DNA from: Gnetum montanum
Lineage: Eukaryota; Streptophyta; Gnetopsida; Gnetales; Gnetaceae
Reading direction: 5' to 3'
Length of the DNA: 33,163 bases
Assembly: GCA_015680685.1 (NCBI GenBank)
Contig: MNCI01023453.1
Location: 128,001-161,163, forward strand
Shown: positions 1 through 10,359 of the stretch, one piece after another
Position numbering within the stretch: the stretch's first letter is position 1
How the letters are laid out: each line of letters opens with the position of its first letter
Position numbers and translations under genes: made by a program
Notes under the pieces: model-generated
Told to the model about the DNA's origin: nothing
Database searches by the model: none
What the model saw: the letters and a program-made list of their open reading frames with translations, nothing else

Positions 1-700
1 GTATTCATAGACAAAGTTTCTGAAAGTAGATCCATATTGTTGAGAATGAACTTTCATTGCAACTAGTGGAATGCATTCATCTAGATCTTCACTATCACAA
101 TTCATTAGTAGATGGGAAGGTCACTCTTACCAACCTTCCCTAATCAGATATGATCTCATTTTATCCTTTTTTTTCATGCTATCCTTTTATTTTTAAGTTA
201 ATAAGACAACACCAAAAGTAGTCCTCCAAGCACTAAAAAGAGTGCAATTATAGATGTGATGTAATGGACATGGACTGCAATATTTTATGTAATGACAATT
301 AAATTTGTGTTACACAAATAGTTTATTTAGAATTTACTTTATGCTAATTATGGAAAATATCAACAAGTGTTTCAAAATAGCATGTTTGGTCCTAAAGTTA
401 GGCCATAACACTACTGTGCATGGCTTGTATTTTTGGTCCTAAAGCAAGCCCACCACACTATTGTGCATGGATTGGTGTTGCAAGTAGTTTTCTTGATAAT
501 GTTGCTATTGGTGTGTCTGATGATGTAAGGTAACAATGAAAATGTTTGGCTTATGTGGCCAACATTATATTTGTAATTCTCTTTATGTTGTTGTGCAATT
601 GATTCAAATAACAAAAGTGTTTAGAGAACAAGGTGAATATGCTAAAAAACATAATACTATGTAGGGAAATTCATGATGTTTTTCTACTTAATTAAAGTTT
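1..700. other. AT-rich intergenic DNA, no gene recognised
   Basis: No reading frame here resembles a known family. The only structure seen is an imperfect tandem duplication of about 47 bp at roughly 387-480. Both copies begin TGGTCCTAAAG and contain a CTGTGCATGG or TTGTGCATGG core. Confidence 0.6.
387..480. repeat. Imperfect 47-bp tandem duplication
   Basis: Two adjacent units start with TGGTCCTAAAG (387 and 434). They share a CACTA-TGTGCATGG core with several substitutions between them. This is a local duplication with no known function. Confidence 0.6.
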
Positions 701-708
701 CTACACAT

Positions 709-826
709 GACTCAAATTTTAGTGAACATACATAAAATTAATACTTTGTACAATAGAAATGAACATATTCCAATTTGACAAATTAAAATTAATGAGTGTG
801 GAAGGATAGACTCAGCACTATAATCT
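709..826 (+). repeat. Dispersed repeat A, copy 1
   Basis: The segment runs from the TTTTAGTGAACATA region through TTAATACTTTGTACAATA to AATGAGTGTGGAAGGA. It recurs twice at about 6,805-6,920 and 6,937-7,050 with moderate divergence. It is non-coding. The family is unknown, but three copies in one window indicate a dispersed or locally duplicated element. Confidence 0.7.
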
Positions 827-1019
827 AGTTTATTTATTCATTTTAAAATAAAAATTTTGGATATCATTAATTGCAATCCAAGTGTTATTGCACTAAGCAT
901 GCTTGTCTATCTTTTTTGTACTTTGCATGACAATTTTTTTTGCAAATATGTCACAAATAAAAAAACATTTTCTATGAATGAGGATAGGCCCCACAAGCAT
1001 CACTTTTCATTACTACCAA

Positions 1020-1250
1020 TATTAAGAGTAAATGGTATCATTTATTCAAAGAAATAGACATGTTTAGTTGAGAACTTCTATCCAATTTGCAAGTGGATTT
1101 AGGAGATCCACTTACTATTGGTCTCATGTCTCTTCTATATCCATTTAGAAATTGAATAATGTATTTGTTCTATGCAAATTGAATGATGTTTTGATTCTAT
1201 ATCCAGTTGCAAATTGAATAGAAGTTTTCAATTAAACACACCATTTATTG
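1020..1250. repeat. Fold-back (inverted repeat) element, possible MITE
   Basis: The left part (about 1,020-1,105), read on the minus strand, gives AAATTGGATAGAAGTT followed by an AAACATGT-type sequence. The right part (about 1,195-1,250) carries AAATTGAATAGAAGTTTTC on the plus strand, so the two form arms around a spacer of roughly 90 bp. The same arm sequence occurs at 6,295-6,345 and 6,390-6,470. Terminal repeats and target duplications could not be defined, so the MITE assignment is an inference. Confidence 0.45.
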
Positions 1251-1280
1251 TTAAGAGTGTTAGTGATAAGAAGATATGTA

Positions 1281-1432
1281 TGTGGGCCTATCCATATGTA
1301 CAATTAAACATAGTTGTGGTTGTGGGAATATGTAAATGTATAATCAAACTTGCTAGGTTGAGACTTTGTACAATACCAAGAAAAATATTCTAGAGGTACC
1401 AATAAAAATAAAACTATGGAAGGATCCATGTG
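1281..1432 (+). repeat. Dispersed repeat B, copy 1
   Basis: The segment contains GGGCCTATCCATATGT, then ATAATCAAACTTGCTAGG, then TTGAGACTTTGTACAATACC and ends near GGATCCATG. A second copy in the same orientation lies at about 6,552-6,712. It adjoins the fold-back arms in both places, so repeat B and the arms probably belong to one larger dispersed element. Confidence 0.7.
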
Positions 1433-2700
1433 AATACAAAAACCATTGAAAAAATCAATGATGGAAGATTATTTATAAATGTAAAGATTGACCAATAAAT
1501 AATTTCTAGCATTAGTAGTGACAAAAATGGTGGACTGCAATTATCCACAGTGATGTTGATGATGGTGGACTACAATTATCGATAGTGGAACACAAAGAAA
1601 GTTCTAGATTTAGCCAAATTTTCACGTCTAAATTCTAAGTTTAGAGTGGAATTTTGTTGCAAGGTGGTTGCTCTATGCTATATAACTACCCTACCCTATT
1701 ATTTTTTTTTCAAATTGAATGAATTGTAATAAGCTGTTTGGATGGTTTCATATGATATTTTTGGAAATTACATATTTTATGACATGTATTTATCTTTGTA
1801 AACAATTAGAATGGTAGGTGTGTAAGCTTTTTGAATTCTCTTACCTCTATTTTGATTTCAAAAATGATATCTATTTTTTATCTCCTACAAATTTTATGAT
1901 GGCCATGTTTTGATCTCTTAGCTTGCATGGATCTTTGATTGGCTACTAGGCAGCCTCAGTCAAACTAACAACATTGTAGTGCCCTTTAAGTTTATAGATC
2001 TTGAGCACTAGGGAAATTATTATGATCCACAAATACTATGAGGTGGGGCAACATTGAAGCTTTTTTGCTCATATTTCTAGGATATGCCATCTTCACAGAT
2101 TTGTGTGCCATGGTGGCTTGTAATAGAGCTAATAATGAATGAGCGCTTGAATTCATGCCAAGGCACTGTACATTTTTGCATGGCCTTAAGCAAAAGAATT
2201 GACAGGAAAGAGTGGTGAGATGAGAGTTATGGAAGAGACTAGTCCATGAACTAATCCCATCCCATCCCTTCCCTAAATCCATCAGATAATTCTTTCATTC
2301 ATTATTCATTAGTTCACATTTTTTTCTTAAAGTAAAATCATTTCTATGCAAGTTTCAGACCCCAACTCTCATGCCTATGTATGCACTACTACCTAATGTG
2401 ATAACAAAGTATTACTAATGGTAACATGGCTAAGATATTTTTGGATTTGTGGGTTCTTTGCCAAGAGGTAAGAGAGAAGGTAGGCTACAAAAATACAATC
2501 TAAGGAGCTATTCATGTGTAGTACAATGTTAAATAACTATAGTAGGTTTGTTAGATGTTGACATAGACACCCACAAAAATTGGTCACTCAAAAAATGCAT
2601 GAATGAATAGGCAAAGCAATGAACAAGGAACTATATTTTGCCATAGGTGCCCACCTCTAATACCTAATACCAAATAAAGATAAGATTAATGGGAAAATCT
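1433..2700. other. Intergenic DNA, no assigned gene
   Basis: Mostly AT-rich. A short direct repeat built on ATGGTGGACTGCAATTATC and ATGGTGGACTACAATTATC lies at about 1,528-1,585. Around 1,990-2,280 both strands have fairly long open frames. The plus-strand frame reads through NTMRWGNIEAFLLIF and LEFMPRHCTFLHGLK with two internal stops; the minus-strand frame is open for 96 codons. I do not recognise either and cannot call a gene. Confidence 0.4.
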
Positions 2701-2720
2701 TATTAAAAAATATTAGATTC

Positions 2721-3100
2721 ATCAAAGCAAGCAACAACTTATGAAATACTTGCTAATACATGAAAATCAAGGTTACATTTTCTTAGAAGTTCTAAAATTT
2801 CTCAGAGCTTGGTAGCTATGAAAAAGACTCATCAGCTGGTTTTAGCTCTAACTCTACTGGTTGTGGGTTTGTGGTTTGTAGGAGAAGTGGTGGCAAGGAA
2901 GGGAAAGGTCTATGATAGGATGGAAGTGCAAAGGAGAGCATTGCTACAACAAAACTATTTCCAAGGTTTTCACAGTGGATTAGTTTGAAAATCTATTTTA
3001 GAAATGGATTTTCCATTGTTGCATGTAGGTTTTTTGAACTTAGACATAGTTTTTTGATTCAATCAGATACAAGTGGGTAGGGGATTCAAAGAAATACTTG
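2721..3100 (+). pseudogene. Chitinase-like (GH19, CTL-type) gene fragment, copy 1, broken
   Basis: An ATG at 2,818 opens a hydrophobic signal-peptide-like N-terminus (MKKTHQLVLALTLLVVGLWF), then ARKGK. After Asp-Arg a one-base loss shifts the frame. Read past it, GWKCKG, CYNKTIS and FTVD-stop-FENLF follow in order. This matches the known start of plant chitinase-like proteins (GWEC, YCCNQTIS, YQFENLFSKRN). Weaker traces of the next part (an SF block) reach about 3,085 with further frame changes. Only about the first 80-90 residues of a roughly 320-residue family are represented, and the GH19 catalytic region is absent. It is followed directly by a second copy about 411 bp downstream. It is not translatable as a chitinase-like protein. 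The family assignment is by motif recognition, moderately sure. Confidence 0.6.
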
Positions 3101-3124
3101 GATGGAAATCTTATGAACAAAGAT

Positions 3125-3460
3125 CATATTTGTCCAAGCAAGCAACAAACTTCAAAAGACTTGCTAATACATGAAAGTCCAAGTTACATTTTCTTAAAAT
3201 ATTTGAAATTTCTCAAATCTTAGCAGCTATGAAAAAGCCTCATTACTTGGTTTTGGTTGTGGTTCTACTGGTTGTGGGTTTATGGTTTGCAGGAGAAGCC
3301 ATGGCAAGGAAGGGCAAGCTTTGTGATAGAGGATGGGAGTGCGAAGGAGAGTAATACTACAACAAAACCATGTCCTATTTTTTCACAATTGATCAAACAC
3401 CATGCCCTTGCAATACCACCTTTATTAATGCGATTATAATCCTTTTAGGTTACCTTGTTC
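3125..3460 (+). pseudogene. Chitinase-like (GH19, CTL-type) gene fragment, copy 2, broken
   Basis: An ATG at 3,229 begins MKKPHYLVLVVVLLVVGLWF, a clear secretory signal, then ARKGKLCDRGWECEGE and a TAA at 3,352 in frame. The frame then reads YYNKTMSYFFTID, still matching the chitinase-like N-terminus. The FENLF segment kept by copy 1 is deleted. A later stretch resembles the family's YHSFINA region with a frame change. The upstream 100 bp also match copy 1, so the duplication includes the presumed 5' untranslated region. Copies 1 and 2 carry different lesions, so both decayed after duplication. Plant CTL proteins of this class act in the apoplast in cell-wall assembly and lack chitinase activity; this relic encodes none of the enzyme fold. 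Confidence 0.6.
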
Positions 3461-3740
3461 TAGTATTTTGTTTCATAATAGTAACATGACATATATTGCC
3501 TAAATAATGCAGATTAGCACTCATAATAAATGAGGCTCTGTACAATAGAATGAAAGAGTATGTATGATCATTTGTTTTTATGTAAGAAAGATTACCTTCT
3601 AGCTTAACTGTTTGCCAATTTTGAAGTTTAGCATGATAATAAACATTATTGGTTATGTTTCATGCAAATAATAGGCTGGAATTTTTTGAGCTTACAAGCC
3701 TCTGCTAAGTAATAATGGGAAAAAAAACTCATGGGTATTT
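3461..3740. other. AT-rich spacer
   Basis: A short spacer between the chitinase-like relics and the tandem array. No coding or regulatory feature is recognised. Confidence 0.5.
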
Positions 3741-3744
3741 TAAC

Positions 3745-6000
3745 TAAAACTTGGTCTATGTGTGTTTTTTACCCATGCCTGCAAAGATAGATCGAATTTC
3801 CTTTCTAATGTATTTTTACAAAATAAATTAGGATTTCCTTTCTATACATGTGACATTTAAGGAATTTGAATCCATGTCTAAATAAATATCATCTTAAGAA
3901 AATAATTAAAACTTGATTAGTAACAATCCATTCCAAAAAATATAGTAAGAAAAATAAGAGAAAGTAGTAAAATGAAGATTAGATTGTAAATCCAAGGATT
4001 AAAAATTTTACAAATTAAAAACAAAGAAAAAGAATTAAACTTAAGAATTAAAAGTTTTACAAATTAAGCATAAAAACAAAAGTTAAAAAATAATGGAAAA
4101 TAAATATAAAAATAATCTATGAAAAAATAGAAATCTGCACATAGATAGATTTGATTTCCTTGTTAATTTATTTTTACTAAATAAATTAGGATTTCTTTTC
4201 TATACATGTGAAATTAAGGAGTTGGAATCCATGTACAAAAAAATATCATCTTCAGGAAATAACTGAAATTTGGTAAATAACAATCCATTCTAAAATTTTA
4301 AAAGATATAGTAGTAACAATAAGAGAGACTAGTAAAACAAAGATTACATTGTAAATTCAAGAATTAAAATTTTTACAAATTAAAGACAAAGAACAACAAT
4401 TAAACTCAAGAATGAAAATTTTTACAAATTAAAAACAAAAAACAAGAATTAGAAAGATTGAAAGATGAATATGAAAATAATCTATAAAAAAATAGAAGTA
4501 TGCACATACATAGATTTGATTTACATTCTAATGTATGTTTACTAAATAAATAGGATTTATTTTCTATACATGTGACCTTTAAGGAATTAGAATCCATGTC
4601 CAAATAAATATCATCTTAAGGAAATAATTGAAATTTGATTAGCAACAATCCATTTCAAATGATATTGCAAGAAAAATAAGAGAATAGTAAAACAAAGAGT
4701 AGATTGTAAACTCAAGAATTAAAAGTTATACTAATTAAAGACAAAGAACAATAATTAAACTCAAGAATTAAAAGGTTTACAAATTAAAGATAAAGAACAA
4801 GAATTAGAAAGATTATAAGAGAAATATGAAAATAATCTATAAACAAAATAGAAATCTTCACATAGATAAATCTAATTTCCTTGCTAATGTATATTTACTA
4901 AATAAATTAGGATTTCCTTTTTATACATGTGACATTTAAGGAATTGGAATTCATGTCTAAATAAATATCATCTTAAGGAAATAAGTAAATTTTAATTATT
5001 AGTAATAATCCATTCCAAAATATATAGTAGCAAAAATAAGAGAAAGCAGTAAAACAAAGATTAAATTGTAAACTCGAGAATTAAAAGATTTACAAATTAA
5101 AAACAAAGAACAAGAATTAAACTCAAGAATTAAAAATTTTACAAATTAAAGAAAGAACAACAATTAGAAAGATTGGAAGAAAAATATGAAAATAATCTAT
5201 GAAAAAATTAAAGATTAAAAAAAAGAATTAGAAAGATTGAAAAATGAATATGAAAATAATTTATGAAAAAATAGAAATCTACACATACATAGATCTAATT
5301 TATTTCTAATGTATTTTTACTAAACATTGGATTTCCTTTCTATACATGTGACATTTAAGGAATTGAAATCCATGCCCAAATAAATATCATCTTAAGGAAA
5401 TAATTGAAATCTAATTAGTAATAATCCATTCCATAAGATATAGCAAGAAAAATAAGAGAAAATGGTAGAGCAAAGATTAGATTGTAAACATAAGAATTAA
5501 AAGTTTTACAAATTAAAGACAAAGAACAACTATTAAACTTAAGAATTAAAAGGTTTACAAATTAAAGACAAAGAACAAGAATTAAAATGATTGGAAGATG
5601 AATATGAAAATAATCTATGAAAAAATAGAAATTTGCACATAGATTGATTTGATTTCATTTCTAATGTATTTTAATTAAATTATTTAGGATTTCCTTTCTG
5701 TACCTGTGACATTTAAGGAATTGGAATCCATGTCTAAATAAATATCATCTTAATGAAATAATTGAAATTTGATTTGTAACAATTCATTTTAAAAGATATA
5801 GTAAGAAAAATAAGAGAAAGCAGTAAAAAAAAGATTAGATTGTAAACTCAAGAATTAAAAGTTTTAAAAATTAAAGACAAAGAATAATAATTAAACTCAA
5901 TAATTAAAAAGTTTACAAATGAAAGAAAACAAAAATTAGAAAGATTAGAAGAGAAATATGAAAATAATCTATGAAAAAAAATAGAAATTTGAACATTCAA
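3745..6000. repeat. Satellite-like tandem array, about 357-bp unit, six copies
   Basis: The anchor ATACATGTGACATTTAAGGA recurs near 3,844, 4,201, 4,565, 4,921, 5,341 and 5,698 (variants ATACATGTGAAATT, TACCTGTGAC), giving spacings of about 357, 364, 356, 420 and 357 bp. Each unit runs from a GAAATCTGCACATAGATAG-type block through AATAAATATCATCTTAAGG to an A-rich tail. Inside the tail a 35-40 bp subrepeat (GAATTAAAAGTTTTACAAAT, then AAAGACAAAGAAC) occurs two or three times. The long spacing comes from an extra partial subunit near 5,205-5,270. The array is strongly purine-rich on the plus strand. The unit is close to two nucleosome lengths, as in several plant satellites; I do not recognise the family. 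Confidence 0.85.
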
Positions 6001-6294
6001 TATAGGAAAAATAGAAAGCCTAGATAATGAAGAGCGGTTACCATGTTATGGTTTTGTAGGTTGATTGATTTGTTGTGAGCTTAACTTCCTTCCCTTTGAT
6101 AATGCAAAATTATTATTATAGTCTAGGGAGAAGGAGTAGCTCCGAAAATCATTGGCTATGATTATTAAGGAATTCCCATCAAAATATAAATCATAGGATA
6201 ATGAAATTTCTTGCATGGATTTCAAGGATTCAACCAAAAATAGATGCCAAGATACAAATCATTATCGATTTATGACTTATGTGTTGTCATTGAT
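6000..6294. other. Unassigned DNA with a short minus-strand open frame
   Basis: A 63-codon open frame on the minus strand (6,046-6,237) contains LYFDGNSLIIIANDFRSY but matches no family I recognise and lacks supporting context. It is most likely non-coding. Confidence 0.3.
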
Positions 6295-6712
6295 TTTGAA
6301 TCCACTTACAAATTGGATAGAAGTTTTTAACCAAACATGTTTATTACTTTGACTAAATGATTCCATTTACATTAATGAAAGGTTGACTTGTCCACTTGAA
6401 AATTGGATAGTTATTTTCAACCAAACATGTCTATTTCTTTGAATAAATGATACCATTTACATCAACGAGGAACCATGGTTGTGGGGTCCATCCATGAACA
6501 TGTCTATATCTTTGAATTAATGATGCCATTTACATCAATGAAAAGGCATGGTTGTTGTGCCTATCCATATGTCCACTTAAACTTAGTTTTGTTTGGAAGC
6601 CTATGTAGATGTACAATCAAACTTGCTATGTTGAGACTTTGTACAATACCAAAGAAAACTATTCCAAAGATGCCAAAAAAAAAAACAAACACTATGCAAG
6701 AGCATCCATGAC
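6295..6712 (+). repeat. Dispersed repeat B, copy 2, with fold-back arm sequences
   Basis: Arm-type sequence AAATTGGATAGAAGTTTTTA at about 6,310 and a second arm at about 6,399 match the minus strand of 1,020-1,105. They are followed by GTGCCTATCCATATGT, CAATCAAACTTGCTATG and TTGAGACTTTGTACAATACC, matching 1,281-1,432 in direct orientation. A third short ATGTCTATATCTTTGAAT echo lies near 6,500. Confidence 0.65.
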
Positions 6713-6804
6713 TTTTTTCTTCTATATCCATTATGAATTTGTAATTTTCAATTAATAATTGTGTTTATGGACCTACCCATATTTTTATAATCAAACTTTC
6801 TCCA

Positions 6805-7050
6805 TACAACTGAAGTTTTACTAAACACAGATAAAATTAATACTTTGTACAATACAAACGAACATATTGTAAGTTGGCAAAATAAAACTAATGAGTGTGG
6901 AAGAACACACTCAGCCTTGTAATAAGGTGAGGGCATGACTAAATTTTTACTGAACACAGATAAAATTAATATTTTGTACAATACAAACAAACATATTCTA
7001 AGTTGGCAAAATAAAACTAATGAGTGTGGAAGGACACACTTACCTCTATA
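6805..7050 (+). repeat. Dispersed repeat A, copies 2 and 3 in tandem
   Basis: Two adjacent copies (about 6,805-6,920 and 6,937-7,050) share ACACAGATAAAATTAATA, TTTGTACAATACAAAC, AAGTTGGCAAAATAAAAC and TAATGAGTGTGGAAG. They are closer to each other than to the copy at 709-826, which suggests a recent local duplication. The second copy ends about 95 bp before the copia 3' LTR. Confidence 0.75.
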
Positions 7051-7145
7051 ATATGCCTCATTTCCCTCAATGAATTATACCTTCTATGCCTTCGATTTAT
7101 GTGGGCATTAGGAATGTTGAGGTCAAATGTTCTGCATGTACATTG

Positions 7146-7557
7146 TGTTATTCCCAATTTCTTGTACCAATATTATATTAAATTTAAAAGAAATTGCAAA
7201 AAATAAAAAAATACATAGAGTGAGCCTAGGGAAATCATTTAAGGTGAAAAACCCCAGCAAAAAATCAGCTCTTGGACCATTAATAGCTTAGCTTCAGAAG
7301 ATTGAAGCTCAAGGAGAATTCACAAAGGGAGATGATTCTCAAGCTTATGCTTTAAGAAAAATGTGATGCTTTAGATGCTCCCATTGAGATTCTTATATAT
7401 TGTCATGGAACCCAAAATTAAAAAGAGACAAGGTTGTTTATTTTTGTGGGGATAGGTATGAGACTAGTTATAACATAGATACAAATAAAAATATAATAAG
7501 GTAGGGCAAAAATATTTGGAGAAAATCAAGGAAAATTTGCCTTCATCTGCCCTTACA
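7146..7557 (-). repeat. Copia 3' LTR, about 412 bp
   Basis: On the minus strand it begins TGTAAGGGCAGATG immediately after a polypurine tract and ends GGGAATAACA, giving TG...CA ends with short imperfect inverted repeats (TGTAA/TAACA). Inside are a TATATAAG box and, about 145 bp further on, the GGGGTTTTTCACC motif common in plant copia LTRs near the R/U5 boundary. The 3' boundary is inferred from the TG...CA rule because no second LTR is available for comparison. Confidence 0.65.
7392..7399 (-). promoter_or_regulatory. LTR TATA box
   Basis: TATATAAG on the minus strand within the copia LTR, about 160 bp from its start and upstream of the GGGGTTTTTCACC motif. The placement fits the RNA polymerase II promoter of the element. 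Confidence 0.5.
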
Positions 7558-7569
7558 ATTCTTCCTCTT
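7558..7569 (-). other. Polypurine tract of the copia element
   Basis: The minus strand reads AAGAGGAAGAAT directly before the LTR start TGTAAGGG. This is the second-strand primer site expected between RNase H and the 3' LTR. Confidence 0.6.
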
Positions 7570-7699
7570 GAAGGTAAAGCTACTTTAATGAATAATCCAA
7601 ACCATTTTTAGGAAATTAGGTTAGAAGAAGACCAAATGCTGATTGACACTAGAGAAACTTTTTAGCAGCAGTTGACTTGGTGAGTACATCTACAATATT

Positions 7700-8190
7700 T
7701 TCTTCAATTGAAATTTTATTCCAAAAAATCCATTGCTTTTTAGTTTCCTTTCATATATAATGATACTATATTTCGATGTGCTTCATTCAAGCATAAAAGG
7801 TTGGATTCTTGGATATGTTTATGGCACTTTGACTATCATAGCCAATATTAATCAATGTATAAGTGATGCCGAGTTTAATTATTAGCCTTTGGAGCCATAT
7901 AGCCTCTCTACATGTCAAGTTAGTAGCAACATATTCAGCTTCAGTGGTAGATTGAGCAACACAAGATTGTTTCTAAATTTTCCAAGAAACAACATCGTCA
8001 AAAAGATTAAACACATATCCACTAGTAGATTTTCTACTATCAATATCACCACCCCAATTTGCATCAATGAAGCCATGAAGACCATTGGAATCATTTTTAT
8101 AATAGATCCCATAATTTGAAGTACCATGAAGATATCAGAAGACTTGCTTCACCAAAATCCAGTGTTATTTTCATAGATTAGACATATACT
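7700..8190 (-). pseudogene. Copia RNase H domain, broken
   Basis: Translated pieces on the minus strand give LHGFIDANWGGDIDSRKST, SGYVFNLFDD, then QSCVAQSTTEAEYVA, and further on YDSQSAINISKNPTFY and MKHIEI. These are the standard blocks of copia RNase H (DADWAGD..RRSTSG, STAEAEY, DNQSAI.L..NP..H.R.KHIEI). The first Asp and the Glu of TEAEY remain, while the usual CDN is YDS. Stops fall after VSWKI, before QSCV and elsewhere. The domain follows RT in the same polyprotein and would degrade the RNA strand of the RNA:DNA hybrid. It is non-functional here. Confidence 0.85.
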
Positions 8191-8199
8191 TGCTAAGTT

Positions 8200-9140
8200 T
8201 TTCATCAATATAAGAAAATTAGGTCTAGTACATACCATTGCATATATTAAACTATTGATAACAATAGCATATGGGATTTTAACCATGAGCTATTTTTCTT
8301 CACTTGTCTTTGAGCATTGTTCAACTTAAAGTTTAATACCAGTTTCATAGGGTGTAGTCATAAGCTTGTAATCATGCATATTAAATCTTTCTAAAATATT
8401 TTCAACATATGTAGGTTGTTCAAGCCAAAGCTTTTTATTAGCCTTGTTCCTTTTAATTTCCATGCCAAAATTTTTTATGTAGCACCAAGATCCTTCATTT
8501 CAAAGTGAGAAGATAGATGAAGTTTTAACTCCTGAATATCATCTATCTTATTAACTGCTATTAACATGTCATTGGCATATAGTAGCAAGATAACATATTT
8601 GTCACTTGTATTTTTAACATACATACAAGAGCCTTCGACACTTGTAATGAAGCCAAGATTTATCATGTGGTCATTAAATTTTTTATTCCACATCCTTGGT
8701 GCTTGTTTGAGCCCATATAGTGATTTTAATAATTGATACACAATATGCTCTTTTCCTTTAATTTCGTATCCTTGAAGTTGAAGCATATATATTTCTTCTT
8801 GAAGATCACCATTAAGGAATGTTGTTTTCACATCCATTTGTTCAAGTTCAAGATCATAAATAGTTGTGATAGACAAAAATGATCTTATGGATGTTAGTTT
8901 TACTACTAGAAAGAAGATTTCATTATAATTAATCACCTTTCTCTAAGAAAATCCTTTAGCTACAAGTCATGTTTTGTATTTATTCCCAAATTTTATTCTA
9001 TACACCCATTTATTTCCAATGGGTTTTCTCTCTAATGGAAGCTTAGTTAATTCCCAAGTTTTATTTTTGTAAATTGATAACAATTTAGCATCCATTGCGT
9101 ATTTTCACTTTGCATTTTGCATATATGAACATGCATCATC
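8200..9140 (-). pseudogene. Copia reverse transcriptase (RVT_2), broken, active site altered
   Basis: The best-preserved piece is a 153-codon open frame at 8,475-8,936. It contains the blocks LEQMDVKTTFLNGDLQEEIY, YQLLKSLYGLKQAPRMWNKK, then VILLLYANDMLIA. Upstream minus-strand sequence adds PIGNKWVYRIKF and LVAKGFS, the normal start of the domain, separated by stops. The catalytic YVDD box is YAND, so the first aspartate of the pair is Asn and polymerase activity should be lost even if the frame were intact. Downstream pieces lead into RNase H with several stops. This family copies element RNA into DNA in cytoplasmic particles. Confidence 0.92.
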
Positions 9141-9149
9141 ATATGTTGA

Positions 9150-10260
9150 TGGATCATTGTTTTTAGTAAATAATACATATTCTTATAGATGTAAGGAAAA
9201 TTTTCTTATACGTGTTGAATGTCTTAATAGCTCATCTTCACTCAAGGTAGTTTCTCCCTCTTCATGTTATTCCTCATCGTTTACCATGCTATCACCATCC
9301 TATTTGCTAGGGTCAATATCCCCAACTGAGCAAGGATGATCCTTAGAAATTTCATTATTAATTTTGACAAGCACCTACATAGGAGTTACATCATTTGAAG
9401 GAGTTTTAGTATTAGAAGATTCCTCCTTCAAAGATCCACATTTTTCTTTAAAGATAACATCTCAAATATAAATAACCCTTTTAGTTTGTGGGTTATACAA
9501 CTTATAAGCTTTAACGTCATGTCCATAGCCAAGAAAAATACATTTGATAGAGCTAGACACTAATTTGGACCTATCATATTTTAGAACATGTACATAAGCT
9601 TCATAACCAAAAATCTTCAACTTGTTTAGATTAACGGACCTACCACTCCAAACTTACTTTGGAAGTTTTCCATTAAGAGCTAGTGAAGGAGATCTATTGA
9701 TAAGATAACATATAGTCATTATTACTTCACCCCACAAATTCTTGTCAAGATTATATTTACTAAGCTTACATCTAGCACATTCCATCGATGTTTCATTGAA
9801 GCCCTCTGCTACTCCATTTTATTCAAGAGTCCTTGGAATAGTGTTTTGCCTTTGAATGCCTTATTCTTTACAAAAAAACATTAAATTATCTTGAGCAAGA
9901 CTCACCGCCATTGTCAGTTCTTAGAATTTTCAACAATAGCTTTGAATTCTAAGAATTTTTCAAATACTTCAAACTTATGTTTTAATAAATAAATCTAGCT
10001 CTTTCTAGAATAATCATCAATAAAAGAAACATAATACATAGCACTTGTAAGAGAACTTGTTTTAATATCTTTATTTAGTTCACATGCATCATTGTGTATT
10101 AGTTCTAATATTTGAAGAGGTTTAGTATTACTTCTTTGAAAATTGTAACATCTCTATTTACCATATAGACAATGATGACAGAAATCCAAGGAATCATTTG
10201 AAACTTAAATTTACATTACTTGTAAAGTTCCTTAAGTCCTTTCACTAATATGTCCCATTC
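9150..10260 (-). pseudogene. Copia integrase, broken
   Basis: In minus-strand order: FCHHCLYGK retains the CxxC of the HHCC zinc domain (about 10,150-10,185). IHNDACELNK and FIDDYSRK (about 10,000-10,030) mark the DDE core. TLE-stop-NGVAEGFNETS holds the Glu block with a stop just before it (about 9,790-9,835). LIKCIFLGY-type and KAYKLYNPQTKRV sequence is the C-terminal region. The three acidic catalytic positions appear to survive, but many stops and small indels interrupt the frame. A variable linker with stops follows into RT. The family inserts element DNA into the genome. Confidence 0.85.
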
Positions 10261-10359
10261 TTTTATGCCATAAATAAATACTTGAATTTAAGTCAATAAT
10301 TTCAAATGAACTTAGTTTCTTCTTTAATGCCTTAGCTTCTAATTTTTACAACTTGCCTA

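Noticed and set aside
3257-3439. 60-codon plus-strand open frame over chitinase-like copy 2
   Set aside because: It is out of frame with the signal peptide and GWEC block that match the chitinase-like family; a shadow frame.
3745-6000. CRISPR-like array
   Set aside because: The units are about 357 bp and repeat throughout, with no unique spacers, in a plant-type sequence; it is a tandem satellite-like array.
7889-8119. 76-codon plus-strand open frame
   Set aside because: It lies antisense to the copia RNase H region, whose minus-strand reading carries the conserved family blocks.
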